A stretch of 64,000 nucleotides of DNA from Marmoricola sp. (GTDB lineage: Bacteria; Actinomycetota; Actinomycetes; Propionibacteriales; Nocardioidaceae), in assembly GCA_025964795.1 (NCBI GenBank), contig JAOPYC010000133.1, positions 1 to 64,000 on the forward strand. Direction: 5' to 3'. Under the pieces are notes generated by a model. It saw only the letters and a program-made list of their open reading frames with translations, was not told where the DNA came from and ran no database searches. The translations under genes were made by a program, and so were the position numbers. Shown piece by piece: positions 9,625-17,591 of the stretch. Each line of letters begins with the position of its first letter. The first letter of the stretch is position 1.

Positions 9625-9630
9625 ACTTTA
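9625..9630 (-). promoter_or_regulatory. -10 box of the fused ABC binding protein/permease (leaderless)
   Basis: TAAAGT on the minus strand, six bases before GTG 9618 and overlapping the TAA stop of the small upstream frame. It suggests the transporter has its own promoter besides read-through from speB. Confidence 0.45.
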
Positions 9631-9810
9631 CTTTGGCTGCGGTGTCTCGTCCCCCAGCGTCCGCGGTGAGCCGTCGTCGACCTCCGGCGACGGGTCGTCG
9701 CCGCTGCGCGGGCCGGGCACGTCCGGTGGCAGGTCGTTCGAGGGCGGGTCCGTGGGCGCCGAGCGCCTGGTGCGCTCGGGCCTCCGGGGGAAGGTCCCGG
9801 CAATGATCAT
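9628..9810 (-). CDS. small proline-rich hypothetical protein
   Basis: 60 residues, hydrophilic, rich in Pro, Asp and Arg, no membrane segment or known motif. Its ATG overlaps the speB stop (ATGA), and third codon positions are G/C-rich as in real genes here. It sits between agmatinase and the ABC transporter on the same strand. Function unknown; could be non-coding filler translated by coupling. Confidence 0.5.
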   Translation of the reverse strand: MIIAGTFPRRPERTRRSAPTDPPSNDLPPDVPGPRSGDDPSPEVDDGSPRTLGDETPQPK

Positions 9811-10814
9811 CTGCCTCGTCCCTCCAGTAGGGGGCCGGCCGGATCGTGCGTGATCCCTACTTTACGAGACGCCAGACCCGAGAGCGCCTCGAGGCACACC
9901 CGGTTGGCGAGCGCCGCGGTGATCTCCGCGTGGTCGTACGGCGGGGACACCTCGACCACGTCGATGCCGGCGATCGGCAGCTCGCGGCAGATCCGGCGTA
10001 CGGCGTCGAGCAGCTGGCGCGAGCTCAGCCCGCCCGGCTCCGGGGTGCCGGTGCCCGGCGCGTGGCCGGGGTCGCAGACGTCGATGTCCACGCTGAGGAA
10101 GACTGCGTCGCAGTCGTCGAGCGCGATCCCGAACGCCTCGTCCAGGCAAGCCTCCAGGCCGCGAGACCCGATCTCGGTCATCTCGTAGGAGCGCATCTCC
10201 TGGTCGGCCATCCAGTCGAGCGTCTCCGGCCCGGGCCAGTAGCCGCGCAGCCCCATCTGCAGGAATCGGTCGCCGCGCAGCGCCCCGGACTCGATCAGCC
10301 GCCGCATCGGCTGGCCGTGCCCGTAGAGCGAGCCGAACTCGATGTCGCCCGTGTCGGCGTGTGCGTCGAAGTGGATCATCGAGACGCGACCGTAGCCGAG
10401 GTGCCGGGCCACGCCGGTCGCGTCGGGCAGGGCGATCGAGTGGTCGCCGCCCAGGACCAGCGGGATCGCGCCCGCGGAGGCGACCGCGTAGACCGCGTCC
10501 TCGAGGTTGCCGAGCGCCTTCTCGATCTCTCCCGGCGGCATCTCCACGTCGCCCGCGTCGACGACCGCGATGTCCCTGAGCGCGTCGACGCGCAGCGCCA
10601 GGTGGGGGCGCGACCCGTCGTGGCCGAGGTAGTCGGTCTGCCGGATCGCCTGCGGCCCGAACCGGGCGCCGGGCCGGTGGCTGGTGCCGCCGTCGAAGGG
10701 TGCCCCGACGATGACGACGTCGGCCCGGGCCAGCGCCTCCGCGTCGGCGAGGTCCACGGGGTCGACCCCGAGGAACGTGATGTCGGGACCGAACTGGGCG
10801 CCGTACCTGGTCAC
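9807..10814 (-). CDS. speB: agmatinase-type ureohydrolase (arginase family)
   Basis: 335 residues. The Mn-binding motifs of the arginase fold are present: GGDHSIALP, FDAHADTG and SVDIDVCDPGHAPG. Agmatinase makes putrescine and urea; guanidinobutyrase or another guanidino hydrolase is possible. GTG 10814 overlaps the stop of the upstream saccharopine-dehydrogenase-like gene (GTGA), so the two are translationally coupled. Neighbours for putrescine use favour agmatinase. Confidence 0.88.
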   Translation of the reverse strand: MTRYGAQFGPDITFLGVDPVDLADAEALARADVVIVGAPFDGGTSHRPGARFGPQAIRQTDYLGHDGSRPHLALRVDALRDIAVVDAGDVEMPPGEIEKALGNLEDAVYAVASAGAIPLVLGGDHSIALPDATGVARHLGYGRVSMIHFDAHADTGDIEFGSLYGHGQPMRRLIESGALRGDRFLQMGLRGYWPGPETLDWMADQEMRSYEMTEIGSRGLEACLDEAFGIALDDCDAVFLSVDIDVCDPGHAPGTGTPEPGGLSSRQLLDAVRRICRELPIAGIDVVEVSPPYDHAEITAALANRVCLEALSGLASRKVGITHDPAGPLLEGRGR

Positions 10815-12040
10815 GTCGCCGGCTGGTCTTCCCGCTGGCCCCACGGGCTGCCGTAGTCGGTGAGGAGGTCGAGGAACGGCACCGCGTCGAACGCCTCCGG
10901 GCCGAGCACACCGGCTCCGGACCACTCGCCGGTGGCGATGAGCTCGAGGGCTATCACCGGGTTGACGGCCGTCTGCCAGACCACGCACTGGTGGCCGTAC
11001 TCGCGCATGGTCCACTCGTTGTCGACCACGTGGAACAGGTAGGTAGATCGGGGCAGTCCGTCCTTGCCTTTGCCTGTCACCCACAGGCCGGCGCAGGTCT
11101 TGCCCCTCATCTGCTCCCCCACGCTCGCCGGGTCGGGCAGCACGGCGGCGACGACGTCCCGGGGACTCACCTCCACGCCTTTGACGCGCACCTTCTCGGT
11201 GCGGTCGAGGCCGAGGGCGTGCAGCGCCTTGAGGATGTTGATGAACTCGTCGCCGAGGCCGTACTTGAAGGTCGCCCGCCGGCAGTCGACCCAGCGCGGC
11301 ATCAGCAGCACCTCCTCGTGCTCGACGTTCACGCACTCCACCGGCCCGATGCCCTCGGGGAAGTCGAAGGTCTCCGGCTCGCTGAACGGCGCCGTGGTGA
11401 ACCAGCCCCGGCCCTGCTCCCAGATCACCGGGGGGTTCAGGCACTCCTCGATCGTGGTCCACATCGAGAACGAGGGCGCGAAGATCTCGTTGCCGTCGTC
11501 GTCGGTGACGACGAGGTTGGCGCCGTCCCGCGTGCCGAGCTCGTCGATCTCGGAGAACAGGTGGTCGGCGGCGTAGCGCGCGAACACGTCGGAGAGCCCC
11601 GGCTCCACGCCGATCCCGACCAGGGCCAGTCGCCCTGCCTGCTCCCACTCCGCCGCCTTGGCGAACTGCTCGTCGCCCAGCTTCACGCCGCACTCCTCGT
11701 ACGGCGTGCTCGGGTGCGGCCGGGACAGCGACATGGCCATGTCGAGGTAGTCGGCACCCCCGGCGAACGCGCCGTCGAAGATCGGCATGTCGAAGACCGG
11801 GTCGACCGCGTTCATCACGTGCGTGACGCCGTGCTCGTGGGCCAGCGCCTCGACCAAGCCGGCGTCGGAGGCGTCGACCTGCGCGGCCACGAACCGGTCG
11901 TCGGCGAGGGCGGCGACCGCCTTCTCCGACCGGGCCTCGTCGTAGTCGGCGACGACGCAGAGCTCGAAGAAGTCGCGTCGCGCGGCGATCGCCGTGAACG
12001 CGGAGCCGACGCCGCCGGCACCCACCAGGAGGATCCTCAC
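10811..12040 (-). CDS. saccharopine dehydrogenase-family NAD(P)-dependent oxidoreductase
   Basis: 409 residues. Opens with a Rossmann motif ILLVGAGGVGSAF and continues as a Sacchrp_dh_NADP/LYS9-type protein (MNAVDPVFDMPIFDGAF, GVEPGLSDVFA). In this setting, between aldehyde dehydrogenase and agmatinase with overlapping ends, a polyamine role is more likely than lysine metabolism. Carboxy(nor)spermidine dehydrogenase, which joins a semialdehyde to putrescine, belongs to this fold. GTG start 12040 lies one base after the upstream stop. Exact reaction not provable here. Confidence 0.75.
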   Translation of the reverse strand: MRILLVGAGGVGSAFTAIAARRDFFELCVVADYDEARSEKAVAALADDRFVAAQVDASDAGLVEALAHEHGVTHVMNAVDPVFDMPIFDGAFAGGADYLDMAMSLSRPHPSTPYEECGVKLGDEQFAKAAEWEQAGRLALVGIGVEPGLSDVFARYAADHLFSEIDELGTRDGANLVVTDDDGNEIFAPSFSMWTTIEECLNPPVIWEQGRGWFTTAPFSEPETFDFPEGIGPVECVNVEHEEVLLMPRWVDCRRATFKYGLGDEFINILKALHALGLDRTEKVRVKGVEVSPRDVVAAVLPDPASVGEQMRGKTCAGLWVTGKGKDGLPRSTYLFHVVDNEWTMREYGHQCVVWQTAVNPVIALELIATGEWSGAGVLGPEAFDAVPFLDLLTDYGSPWGQREDQPAT

Positions 12041-12041
12041 G

Positions 12042-13475
12042 TCAGGCCCCGATGTAGGACATGACGTGCTTGATCCGGGTGTAGTCCTCGAGCCCGTACA
12101 TCGACAGGTCCTTCCCGTAGCCGGAGTGCTTGAAGCCGCCGTGCGGCATCTCGGAGACGAAAGGGATGTGGGTGTTGATCCACACCGCGCCGAAGTCGAG
12201 CAGGCGCGACATCCGCATCGCGCGGCCGTGGTCCTTGGTCCACACGCTGGAGGAGAGCCCGAACGGGACCCCGTTGGCCATCCGGAGCGCCTCGGCCTCG
12301 TCGCTGAACCGCTGCACCGTGATCACCGGCCCGAAGATCTCCGTCTGGATCTGCTCGTCGTCCTGCCGCAGCCCGGAGAGCACCGTCGGCGTGTAGAAGT
12401 AGCCCCGGTCGCCCTGCCGGGTGCCGCCCGTCTCGACGCTCGCGTGGTCGGGGAGCCGGTCGACCATGCCGCTCACGCGGGCGAGCTGGTCGCTGTTGTT
12501 CAGCGGTCCGTAGAGGACGTCCTCGTCGTCGGGCATCCCGGTCTTCGTCGCCTGGGCGGCCTCGGTCAGCGCGGCCACGAAGTCGTCGTGGACACCGGGG
12601 CCGGCGAGCACCCGGGTCGCGGCCGTGCAGTCCTGGCCGGCGTTGAAGTAGCCCGCCTCCGCGATCCCCTGGGCGGCGCGCTCGATGTCGGCGTCGTCGA
12701 AGACGATCACCGGCGCCTTGCCACCGAGCTCGAGGTGCACCTTCTTCAGGTCGGAGGCGGCGGACCGGGCCACCTCCATCCCGGCCCGCACGGAGCCGGT
12801 GATCGCGACCATCTGCGGCACCGGGTGCTCGACCAGGGCGCGGCCGGTGTCCCGGTCGCCGCAGACCACGTTGAAGGCCCCTGGCGGCAGGAACTCCTGG
12901 CACAGCTCGGCGAACAGCGTGGTGGACGCCGGGGTCGTGTCGCTGGGCTTGAGGACCACGGTGTTGCCGGCGGCCAGGGCCGGCGCGACCTTCCAGATCA
13001 TCATCAGCAGCGGGTAGTTCCACGGCGTCACCTGGCCGACGACCCCGATCGGCTCCCGGCGTACGAACGAGGTGTGGTCCTCCATGTACTCCCCCGCCGA
13101 CCGGCCCTCGAGCACACGGCTGGCGCCGGCGAAGAAGCGGAAGTGGTCGGAGGCGTAGGGCATCTCCTCCGACATGGTCACGCCGAGCGGTTTGCCGGTG
13201 TCCTTGCACTCGACGGCGTTGATCTCCTCGACGCGCTCGTCGACGGCCTCGGCGATCTTCAGCAGTGCAGCGGCCCGGTCCTTCGGGGTGGTCCGGCCCC
13301 ACGGCTCGAAGGCCCGCTCGGCGGCGGCGTAGGCCCGGTCGAGGTCCTCCTGCCCCGACATCGGGGCACTCGCGTAGACCTCTCCGGTGGTGGGATCGAT
13401 GACGTCGTACGTCTCCCCCGAGGCGGCCTCGACGAGCCCTCCGTCGACGACGTTGTGGAACCTGGTGACGGCCAT
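12042..13475 (-). CDS. aldehyde dehydrogenase, probable 4-aminobutyraldehyde dehydrogenase
   Basis: 477 residues, NAD(P)-dependent ALDH. Motifs: TPWNYPLLM, the glutamate site LELGGKAP, catalytic cysteine in NAGQDCTAATR, and EIFGPVI. GQDC is typical of the gamma-aminobutyraldehyde/betaine aldehyde branch. It would oxidise 4-aminobutanal to GABA. Start ATG 13475 is chosen over 13493 because TACGCT lies seven bases upstream and family members start at this point. First gene of the minus-strand operon ALDH, saccharopine-DH-like, speB. Confidence 0.87.
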   Translation of the reverse strand: MAVTRFHNVVDGGLVEAASGETYDVIDPTTGEVYASAPMSGQEDLDRAYAAAERAFEPWGRTTPKDRAAALLKIAEAVDERVEEINAVECKDTGKPLGVTMSEEMPYASDHFRFFAGASRVLEGRSAGEYMEDHTSFVRREPIGVVGQVTPWNYPLLMMIWKVAPALAAGNTVVLKPSDTTPASTTLFAELCQEFLPPGAFNVVCGDRDTGRALVEHPVPQMVAITGSVRAGMEVARSAASDLKKVHLELGGKAPVIVFDDADIERAAQGIAEAGYFNAGQDCTAATRVLAGPGVHDDFVAALTEAAQATKTGMPDDEDVLYGPLNNSDQLARVSGMVDRLPDHASVETGGTRQGDRGYFYTPTVLSGLRQDDEQIQTEIFGPVITVQRFSDEAEALRMANGVPFGLSSSVWTKDHGRAMRMSRLLDFGAVWINTHIPFVSEMPHGGFKHSGYGKDLSMYGLEDYTRIKHVMSYIGA

Positions 13476-13482
13476 GCGGGCG

Positions 13483-13510
13483 AGCGTAGTCATCCGACAA
13501 CGGAATCGGT
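13483..13510 (-). promoter_or_regulatory. ALDH promoter with possible Lrp-type site
   Basis: TACGCT (13488-13483, minus strand) is seven bases before ATG 13475. Just upstream, GATTCCGTTGTCGG recurs with one change (GATTCCGTTGCCGC) in the potD/lrp intergenic region at 20944-20957. Confidence 0.45.
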
Positions 13511-13571
13511 AGAGCTGGACCCGATCCACCAACGATTCCATCGAGTACGCCGCGCCCGACCCCTGAATCGT

Positions 13572-13582
13572 TTGCCACGACG
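13572..13582 (+). promoter_or_regulatory. TTGCCACG element in the ALDH/aminotransferase divergent region
   Basis: TTGCCACGACG. The core TTGCC(A/G)C is repeated at 20951, 20967 and 21035 in front of the pot operon and lrp, suggesting shared control by one of the local Lrp/AsnC proteins. Confidence 0.35.
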
Positions 13583-13639
13583 TACGACGGCAGGCAGACT
13601 GGAGGCTTCCACGAAGCCGAACCCCGAGGTGCTCCGAAC

Positions 13640-15031
13640 ATGACCGAACCCAGCAACGACGAGGCCCGCCAGCAAGCCGCCAAGGACCACCTCTGGATGC
13701 ACTTCACGCGCCACTCGTCCTACGACAAGCACGACGTCCAGACGATCGTGCGCGGCGACGGGGTGCACATCTGGGACTCCAAGGGCAACCGCTACCTCGA
13801 CGGCCTCGCCGGCCTCTTCGTGGTGCAGGCCGGCCACGGTCGCACCGAGCTCGCGGAGGCGGCTGCCAAGCAGGCAGCCGAGCTCGCGTTCTTCCCGCTC
13901 TGGTCCTACGCGCACCCCGGTGCGATCGACCTCGCCGAGCGCGTCGCCGGCTACGCCCCCGGTGACCTGAACCGCGTCTTCTTCACCACCGGCGGCGGCG
14001 AGGCGGTCGAGTCCGCGTGGAAGCTGGCCAAGCAGTACTTCAAGCTCACCGGCAAGCCGACCAAGCACAAGGTGATCAGCCGCGCGATCGCCTACCACGG
14101 CACGCCCCAGGGTGCGCTGTCCATCACCGGCCTGCCCGGGATGAAGGCGCCGTTCGAGCCGCTGGTGCCCTCGACCTTCCGGGTGCCCAACACGAACTTC
14201 TACCGGGCGCCCGAGCAGTTCCAGACCGGTGCTCCCGACGACGAGTACAAGTTCGGCCAGTGGGCCGCCAACCGGATCGCCGAGGCCATCGAGTTCGAGG
14301 GCGCCGACACCGTAGCCGCGGTCTTCCTGGAGCCCGTGCAGAACTCCGGCGGCTGCTTCCCGCCTCCCCCCGGCTACTTCGAGCGGGTCCGGGAGATCTG
14401 CGACGAGTATGACGTGCTGCTGGTCTCCGACGAGGTCATCTGCGCCTTCGGCCGGCTCGGCCACATGTTCGCCGCCGAGCGCTACAACTACCAGCCGGAC
14501 ATCATCACCTGCGCCAAGGGCCTCACCTCGGGCTACTCACCGCTCGGCGCCATGGTGGCCACCGACCGCCTCTTCGAGCCCTTCTCCAAGGGTGACAACT
14601 CCTTCGCCCACGGCTACACCTTCGGCGGCCACCCGGTCTCCACCGCGGTCGCGATGGCCAACCTCGACATCTTCGAGCGCGAGCAGCTCAACGAGCACGT
14701 GCGCGAGACCGAGGGCGACTTCCGGGCCACCCTGGAGAAGCTCAACGACCTCCCGATCGTCGGTGACATCCGCGGCGACGGCTTCTTCTACGGCATCGAG
14801 CTTGTGAAGGACAAGGCCACCAAGGAGACCTTCGACGACGACGAGTGCGAGCGCCTGCTGCGCGGGTTCCTCACCGGCGCCCTGTTCGAGGCCGGCCTCT
14901 ACTGCCGCGCCGACGACCGCGGAGACCCTGTCATCCAGCTCGCGCCGCCGCTCGTGGCCGACCAGGCCGTGTTCGACGAGATCGAGTCCATCCTCCGCGA
15001 CGTGCTGACCCGCGCCTGGGCCCAGCTCTGA
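13640..15031 (+). CDS. class III aminotransferase, probable putrescine--pyruvate aminotransferase
   Basis: 463 residues, PLP fold-type I. Cofactor lysine in TCAKGLTSGYSPLGA (about K293), with FFTTGGGEAVESAWK and LVSDEVICAFGRLG. The long form with GLFVVQAGHGRTELAEAA matches the SpuC/omega-transaminase group that takes putrescine or cadaverine with pyruvate as acceptor. Product 4-aminobutanal would go to the divergent ALDH. GAGGTG lies about ten bases before ATG 13640. Other omega-amino substrates remain possible. Confidence 0.85.
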   Translation: MTEPSNDEARQQAAKDHLWMHFTRHSSYDKHDVQTIVRGDGVHIWDSKGNRYLDGLAGLFVVQAGHGRTELAEAAAKQAAELAFFPLWSYAHPGAIDLAERVAGYAPGDLNRVFFTTGGGEAVESAWKLAKQYFKLTGKPTKHKVISRAIAYHGTPQGALSITGLPGMKAPFEPLVPSTFRVPNTNFYRAPEQFQTGAPDDEYKFGQWAANRIAEAIEFEGADTVAAVFLEPVQNSGGCFPPPPGYFERVREICDEYDVLLVSDEVICAFGRLGHMFAAERYNYQPDIITCAKGLTSGYSPLGAMVATDRLFEPFSKGDNSFAHGYTFGGHPVSTAVAMANLDIFEREQLNEHVRETEGDFRATLEKLNDLPIVGDIRGDGFFYGIELVKDKATKETFDDDECERLLRGFLTGALFEAGLYCRADDRGDPVIQLAPPLVADQAVFDEIESILRDVLTRAWAQL

Positions 15032-15050
15032 CTACTCCCCACTCGGCGTC

Positions 15051-15230
15051 CTACTGACCTCCGCCGGGCCCACCCCACTGGTCGGCCCGGTACTGGTTCT
15101 GCTGCCGGGTCTTCGTGTAGCCCGGTCCACCGGAGGACGCGTTCATGCCGCGTTGTCGCCGGTCGTAGCGGACTCCCACCGCGATGACGATGACGAGGAA
15201 CACGGCGAGGGCGATCAGGAAACCGGTCAT
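15051..15230 (-). CDS. small single-pass membrane protein, 59 aa
   Basis: One membrane helix (FLIALAVFLVIVIAVGV, residues 4-20), then a basic stretch RYDRRQRG and a Gly/Gln-rich tail. ATG 15230 is preceded by AGGGAGG at good spacing, one of the strongest ribosome sites in the window, so it is very likely real. It follows the flavoprotein gene of the pot operon by 142 bases on the same strand. No family recognised; it may serve the transporter or be independent. Confidence 0.7.
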   Translation of the reverse strand: MTGFLIALAVFLVIVIAVGVRYDRRQRGMNASSGGPGYTKTRQQNQYRADQWGGPGGGQ

Positions 15231-15328
15231 GACGGACCTCCCTGCTAGGCAGTCCCTTCATGGTCACCCCGTCGACGGCGGACGTCCACGCCCGCATTCG
15301 CGACCGATCAGGCACTTTCGCCCAGGTC

Positions 15329-15362
15329 AGGCGCTCGCTGGTGCTCGCTCCTCAACCACCGG
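15329..15362. repeat. degenerate copy of an interspersed repeat (CTCGCT...CTCCTCAACCACC)
   Basis: GCGCTCGCT, GGTG, CTCGCTCCTCAACCACC. From memory, very similar sequences are scattered through Nocardioides-type genomes; only one copy occurs in this window. It lies between the small membrane-protein gene and the flavoprotein gene. Confidence 0.35.
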
Positions 15363-15372
15363 GGTGCGACCA

Positions 15373-16773
15373 CTAGGAGTCGAAGCCCAGCCCGAGCCGG
15401 TCCATCGCCTTGAGCCAGAGGTTCTCCTGCCCGCCGTTGGCGTCGGCGCGGATCAGGGAGCGGCGGGTGGCCTCGATGCCGGCCCAGCGGAGGGGTTCCG
15501 GGGGGAACGGGACCGGCTTCGTGCGGACCATCTCCAGGCGGGTCCGCGGAGTGTCCTCGCCGGCGAGCAGGTCGAGGAGGACGTCCCCGGCGAACCGGGT
15601 CGCGCCGACGCCGAGGCCGGTGAAGCCCAGCGCGTAGCCGACCCGCCCCTGGAGCGCGGTGCCGTAGAACGCGGCGAACCTGGTGCAGGTGTCGATCACG
15701 CCGCCCCAGGTGTGCGAGAACGAGAGCCCGGCGAGCTGCGGGAAGGTGGTGAAGAAGTTCCGGGCCAGCGCCTCGAACGTCTCCGCACGCTGGTCGTACT
15801 CGTCCTTGACGCCGCTGGCGTAGTGGTAGATCGCGTCGTACCCGCCCCACAGGATGCGCCCGTCGCGGGTGGTGCGGAAGTAGTGGAACTGGTTGCCGAG
15901 GTCGGAGATCCCCTCGCGGCCACGCCAGCCGATCGCCTCGCGCTGCGTGGTGCTCAGCGGCTCGGTCATCAGCGCGTAGTCGTAGACCGGCACCGTCATC
16001 AGCCGCAGCCGCCGCAGCAGGGGCGGGAACGCGTTGGTGGCGAGCACGACCTGCCCCGCGCGCACCGGGCCCCCGGCGGTCTGCACCTCGACTCCGCCGG
16101 CCACGGCCGAGAGCCCGGTCGCCGGCGTCTGCTCCGCGATCCGCACGCCCAGCGACAGGCACGCGGCCCGCAGCCCCCACGCCAGCCGAGCGGGCTCGAG
16201 GATCGCCCCGTCCGGATCGTGCACGCCGGCCAGGAACGTCGGCGAGTCCACCCGCTCGCGCAGCGCGTCGGCGTCCAGCCAGGTGCTGGCCAGGCCGAGC
16301 GCGCGCATCTCGTTGTGCTCCGAGCGCAGGCCGGCGACCTGGTACGGCTCGGTCGCCACGGCCAGCGAGCCCGCGCGCACGAAGTCGCAGTCGATCGCGT
16401 GCTCGGCGATCGTGCGCTCGATCGCGTCGAGGTTCTCGCGACCCATCGCGAGGAGGGCTTCCAGCTCCGACGGCCAGCGGGACAGGCCGTTGCCGAAGCC
16501 GTGGGTCAGGCTGGCCTCGCAGAAGCCGCCGTTGCGCCCGCTCGCCGCGTGGCCGCAGGTCGCGCCCTCGAGCAGCAGCACGTCCCGGGAGGGTCTCCGG
16601 TCCTTGGCGAGCAGAGCCGTCCACAGCCCCAGGTAGCCGCCGCCCACGACCACCAGGTCGGCGGAGTCAGGACCGGCGAGGCCGGCCAGGACAGGCGGAT
16701 GGGCGGGGTCGTCGAGCCAGTACGGCATCGGGCTGGCCGACCGCAGCGACTCCGCAACGGGCACCGCGGGCAT
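15373..16773 (-). CDS. FAD-dependent amine oxidase (DAO/PuuB-like)
   Basis: 466 residues. N-terminal dinucleotide fold VVVGGGYLGLWTA, the DAO-family signature ATCGHAASGRNGG, and a C-terminal FTGLGVGATRFAG FAD motif. This arrangement is typical of gamma-glutamylputrescine oxidase-like flavoenzymes. ATG 16773 overlaps the potC stop (ATGA), so it is the fifth gene of the pot operon and probably oxidises what the transporter brings in. No PuuA ligase is present, so the substrate may be a free polyamine. Confidence 0.85.
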   Translation of the reverse strand: MPAVPVAESLRSASPMPYWLDDPAHPPVLAGLAGPDSADLVVVGGGYLGLWTALLAKDRRPSRDVLLLEGATCGHAASGRNGGFCEASLTHGFGNGLSRWPSELEALLAMGRENLDAIERTIAEHAIDCDFVRAGSLAVATEPYQVAGLRSEHNEMRALGLASTWLDADALRERVDSPTFLAGVHDPDGAILEPARLAWGLRAACLSLGVRIAEQTPATGLSAVAGGVEVQTAGGPVRAGQVVLATNAFPPLLRRLRLMTVPVYDYALMTEPLSTTQREAIGWRGREGISDLGNQFHYFRTTRDGRILWGGYDAIYHYASGVKDEYDQRAETFEALARNFFTTFPQLAGLSFSHTWGGVIDTCTRFAAFYGTALQGRVGYALGFTGLGVGATRFAGDVLLDLLAGEDTPRTRLEMVRTKPVPFPPEPLRWAGIEATRRSLIRADANGGQENLWLKAMDRLGLGFDS

Positions 16774-17591
16774 CAGGCGAGCGCCTTCTCCTGCCGTCGC
16801 CGGTTGAGCTCGGCCCCGACGACGATCGCGATCGAGACCAGGAACATGACCGTGCCGACGACGTTGACCTGCATGGGTACGCCGCGCTGGGCCACGCCCC
16901 AGACGTACATCGGGAACGTGGTCGTGTTCCCGGCGTTCAGGTTGGTGATGATGAAGTCATCGAAGGACAGCGAGAAGGACAGCAGCGCCGCACCCAGGAT
17001 GCCCGGGAAGACCAGCGGCAGGGTGACCCGCCTGAACGTCTGTGCCTCGGTGGCGTAGAGGTCCATCGCTGCCTGTTCGAGGTTGTTGTCCAGCCCCGCC
17101 AGCCGGGCGCGCACGGTCACCACCACGAACGACAGGCAGAACATGATGTGCGCGATCAGGATGGTCCAGAAGCCGAGCTGCCCGCCGAAGCCGGCCGCCA
17201 CGAAGAGCGCCAGCAGCGAGGAGCCCATCACGATCTCGGGCGAGGCCATCGGCAGGAAGACCAGCAGGTTGGCCACCGCCCGGCCCTCGAACCGGTGCCG
17301 GACCAGGGCGAAGGCCATCAGCGTGCCCAGCACCGTCGCGACCACCGTGGCCAGCAGCCCGATCTGGATGCTGCGGCTCAGCGCGCTGCACATGCTCTGG
17401 TCGGTGCAGGGGTGCAGCCAGTTCTGCAGCGTGAAGGAGTCGAAGCGGTAGATCAGCTTGCTCTTCGGCTTGTTGAAGCTCATCAGCACGACGACGAAGA
17501 TCGGGACGAACATGTAGACGATGACGAGCAGCCCGCCCATCAGGACCAGGTGCTGGCCGACCCACCGGCCCATGCGCTGCAACGGGGACAT
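16773..17591 (-). CDS. potC: polyamine ABC transporter permease PotC-like
   Basis: 272 residues, about six membrane helices. The ATPase-contact EAA loop reads EQAAMDLYATEAQTFRRVTL, and SFDDFIITNLNAG is a segment typical of PotC/YdcV permeases. It forms the channel with PotB. ATG 17591 overlaps the potB stop (ATGA). Start of the protein has no signal peptide, as expected. Confidence 0.92.
   Translation of the reverse strand: MSPLQRMGRWVGQHLVLMGGLLVIVYMFVPIFVVVLMSFNKPKSKLIYRFDSFTLQNWLHPCTDQSMCSALSRSIQIGLLATVVATVLGTLMAFALVRHRFEGRAVANLLVFLPMASPEIVMGSSLLALFVAAGFGGQLGFWTILIAHIMFCLSFVVVTVRARLAGLDNNLEQAAMDLYATEAQTFRRVTLPLVFPGILGAALLSFSLSFDDFIITNLNAGNTTTFPMYVWGVAQRGVPMQVNVVGTVMFLVSIAIVVGAELNRRRQEKALA

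Noticed and set aside
11730-11743. Third GACAT-N4-ATGTC palindrome
   Set aside because: It lies inside the saccharopine-dehydrogenase-like coding sequence and is explained by its codons; counted as coincidence unless other genic copies prove bound.
13475-13506. TTGTCGGAT upstream of ALDH as a DNA-damage promoter
   Set aside because: Seven of nine bases match, but the TACGCT box is three rather than eight bases away, and the gene has no link to repair.
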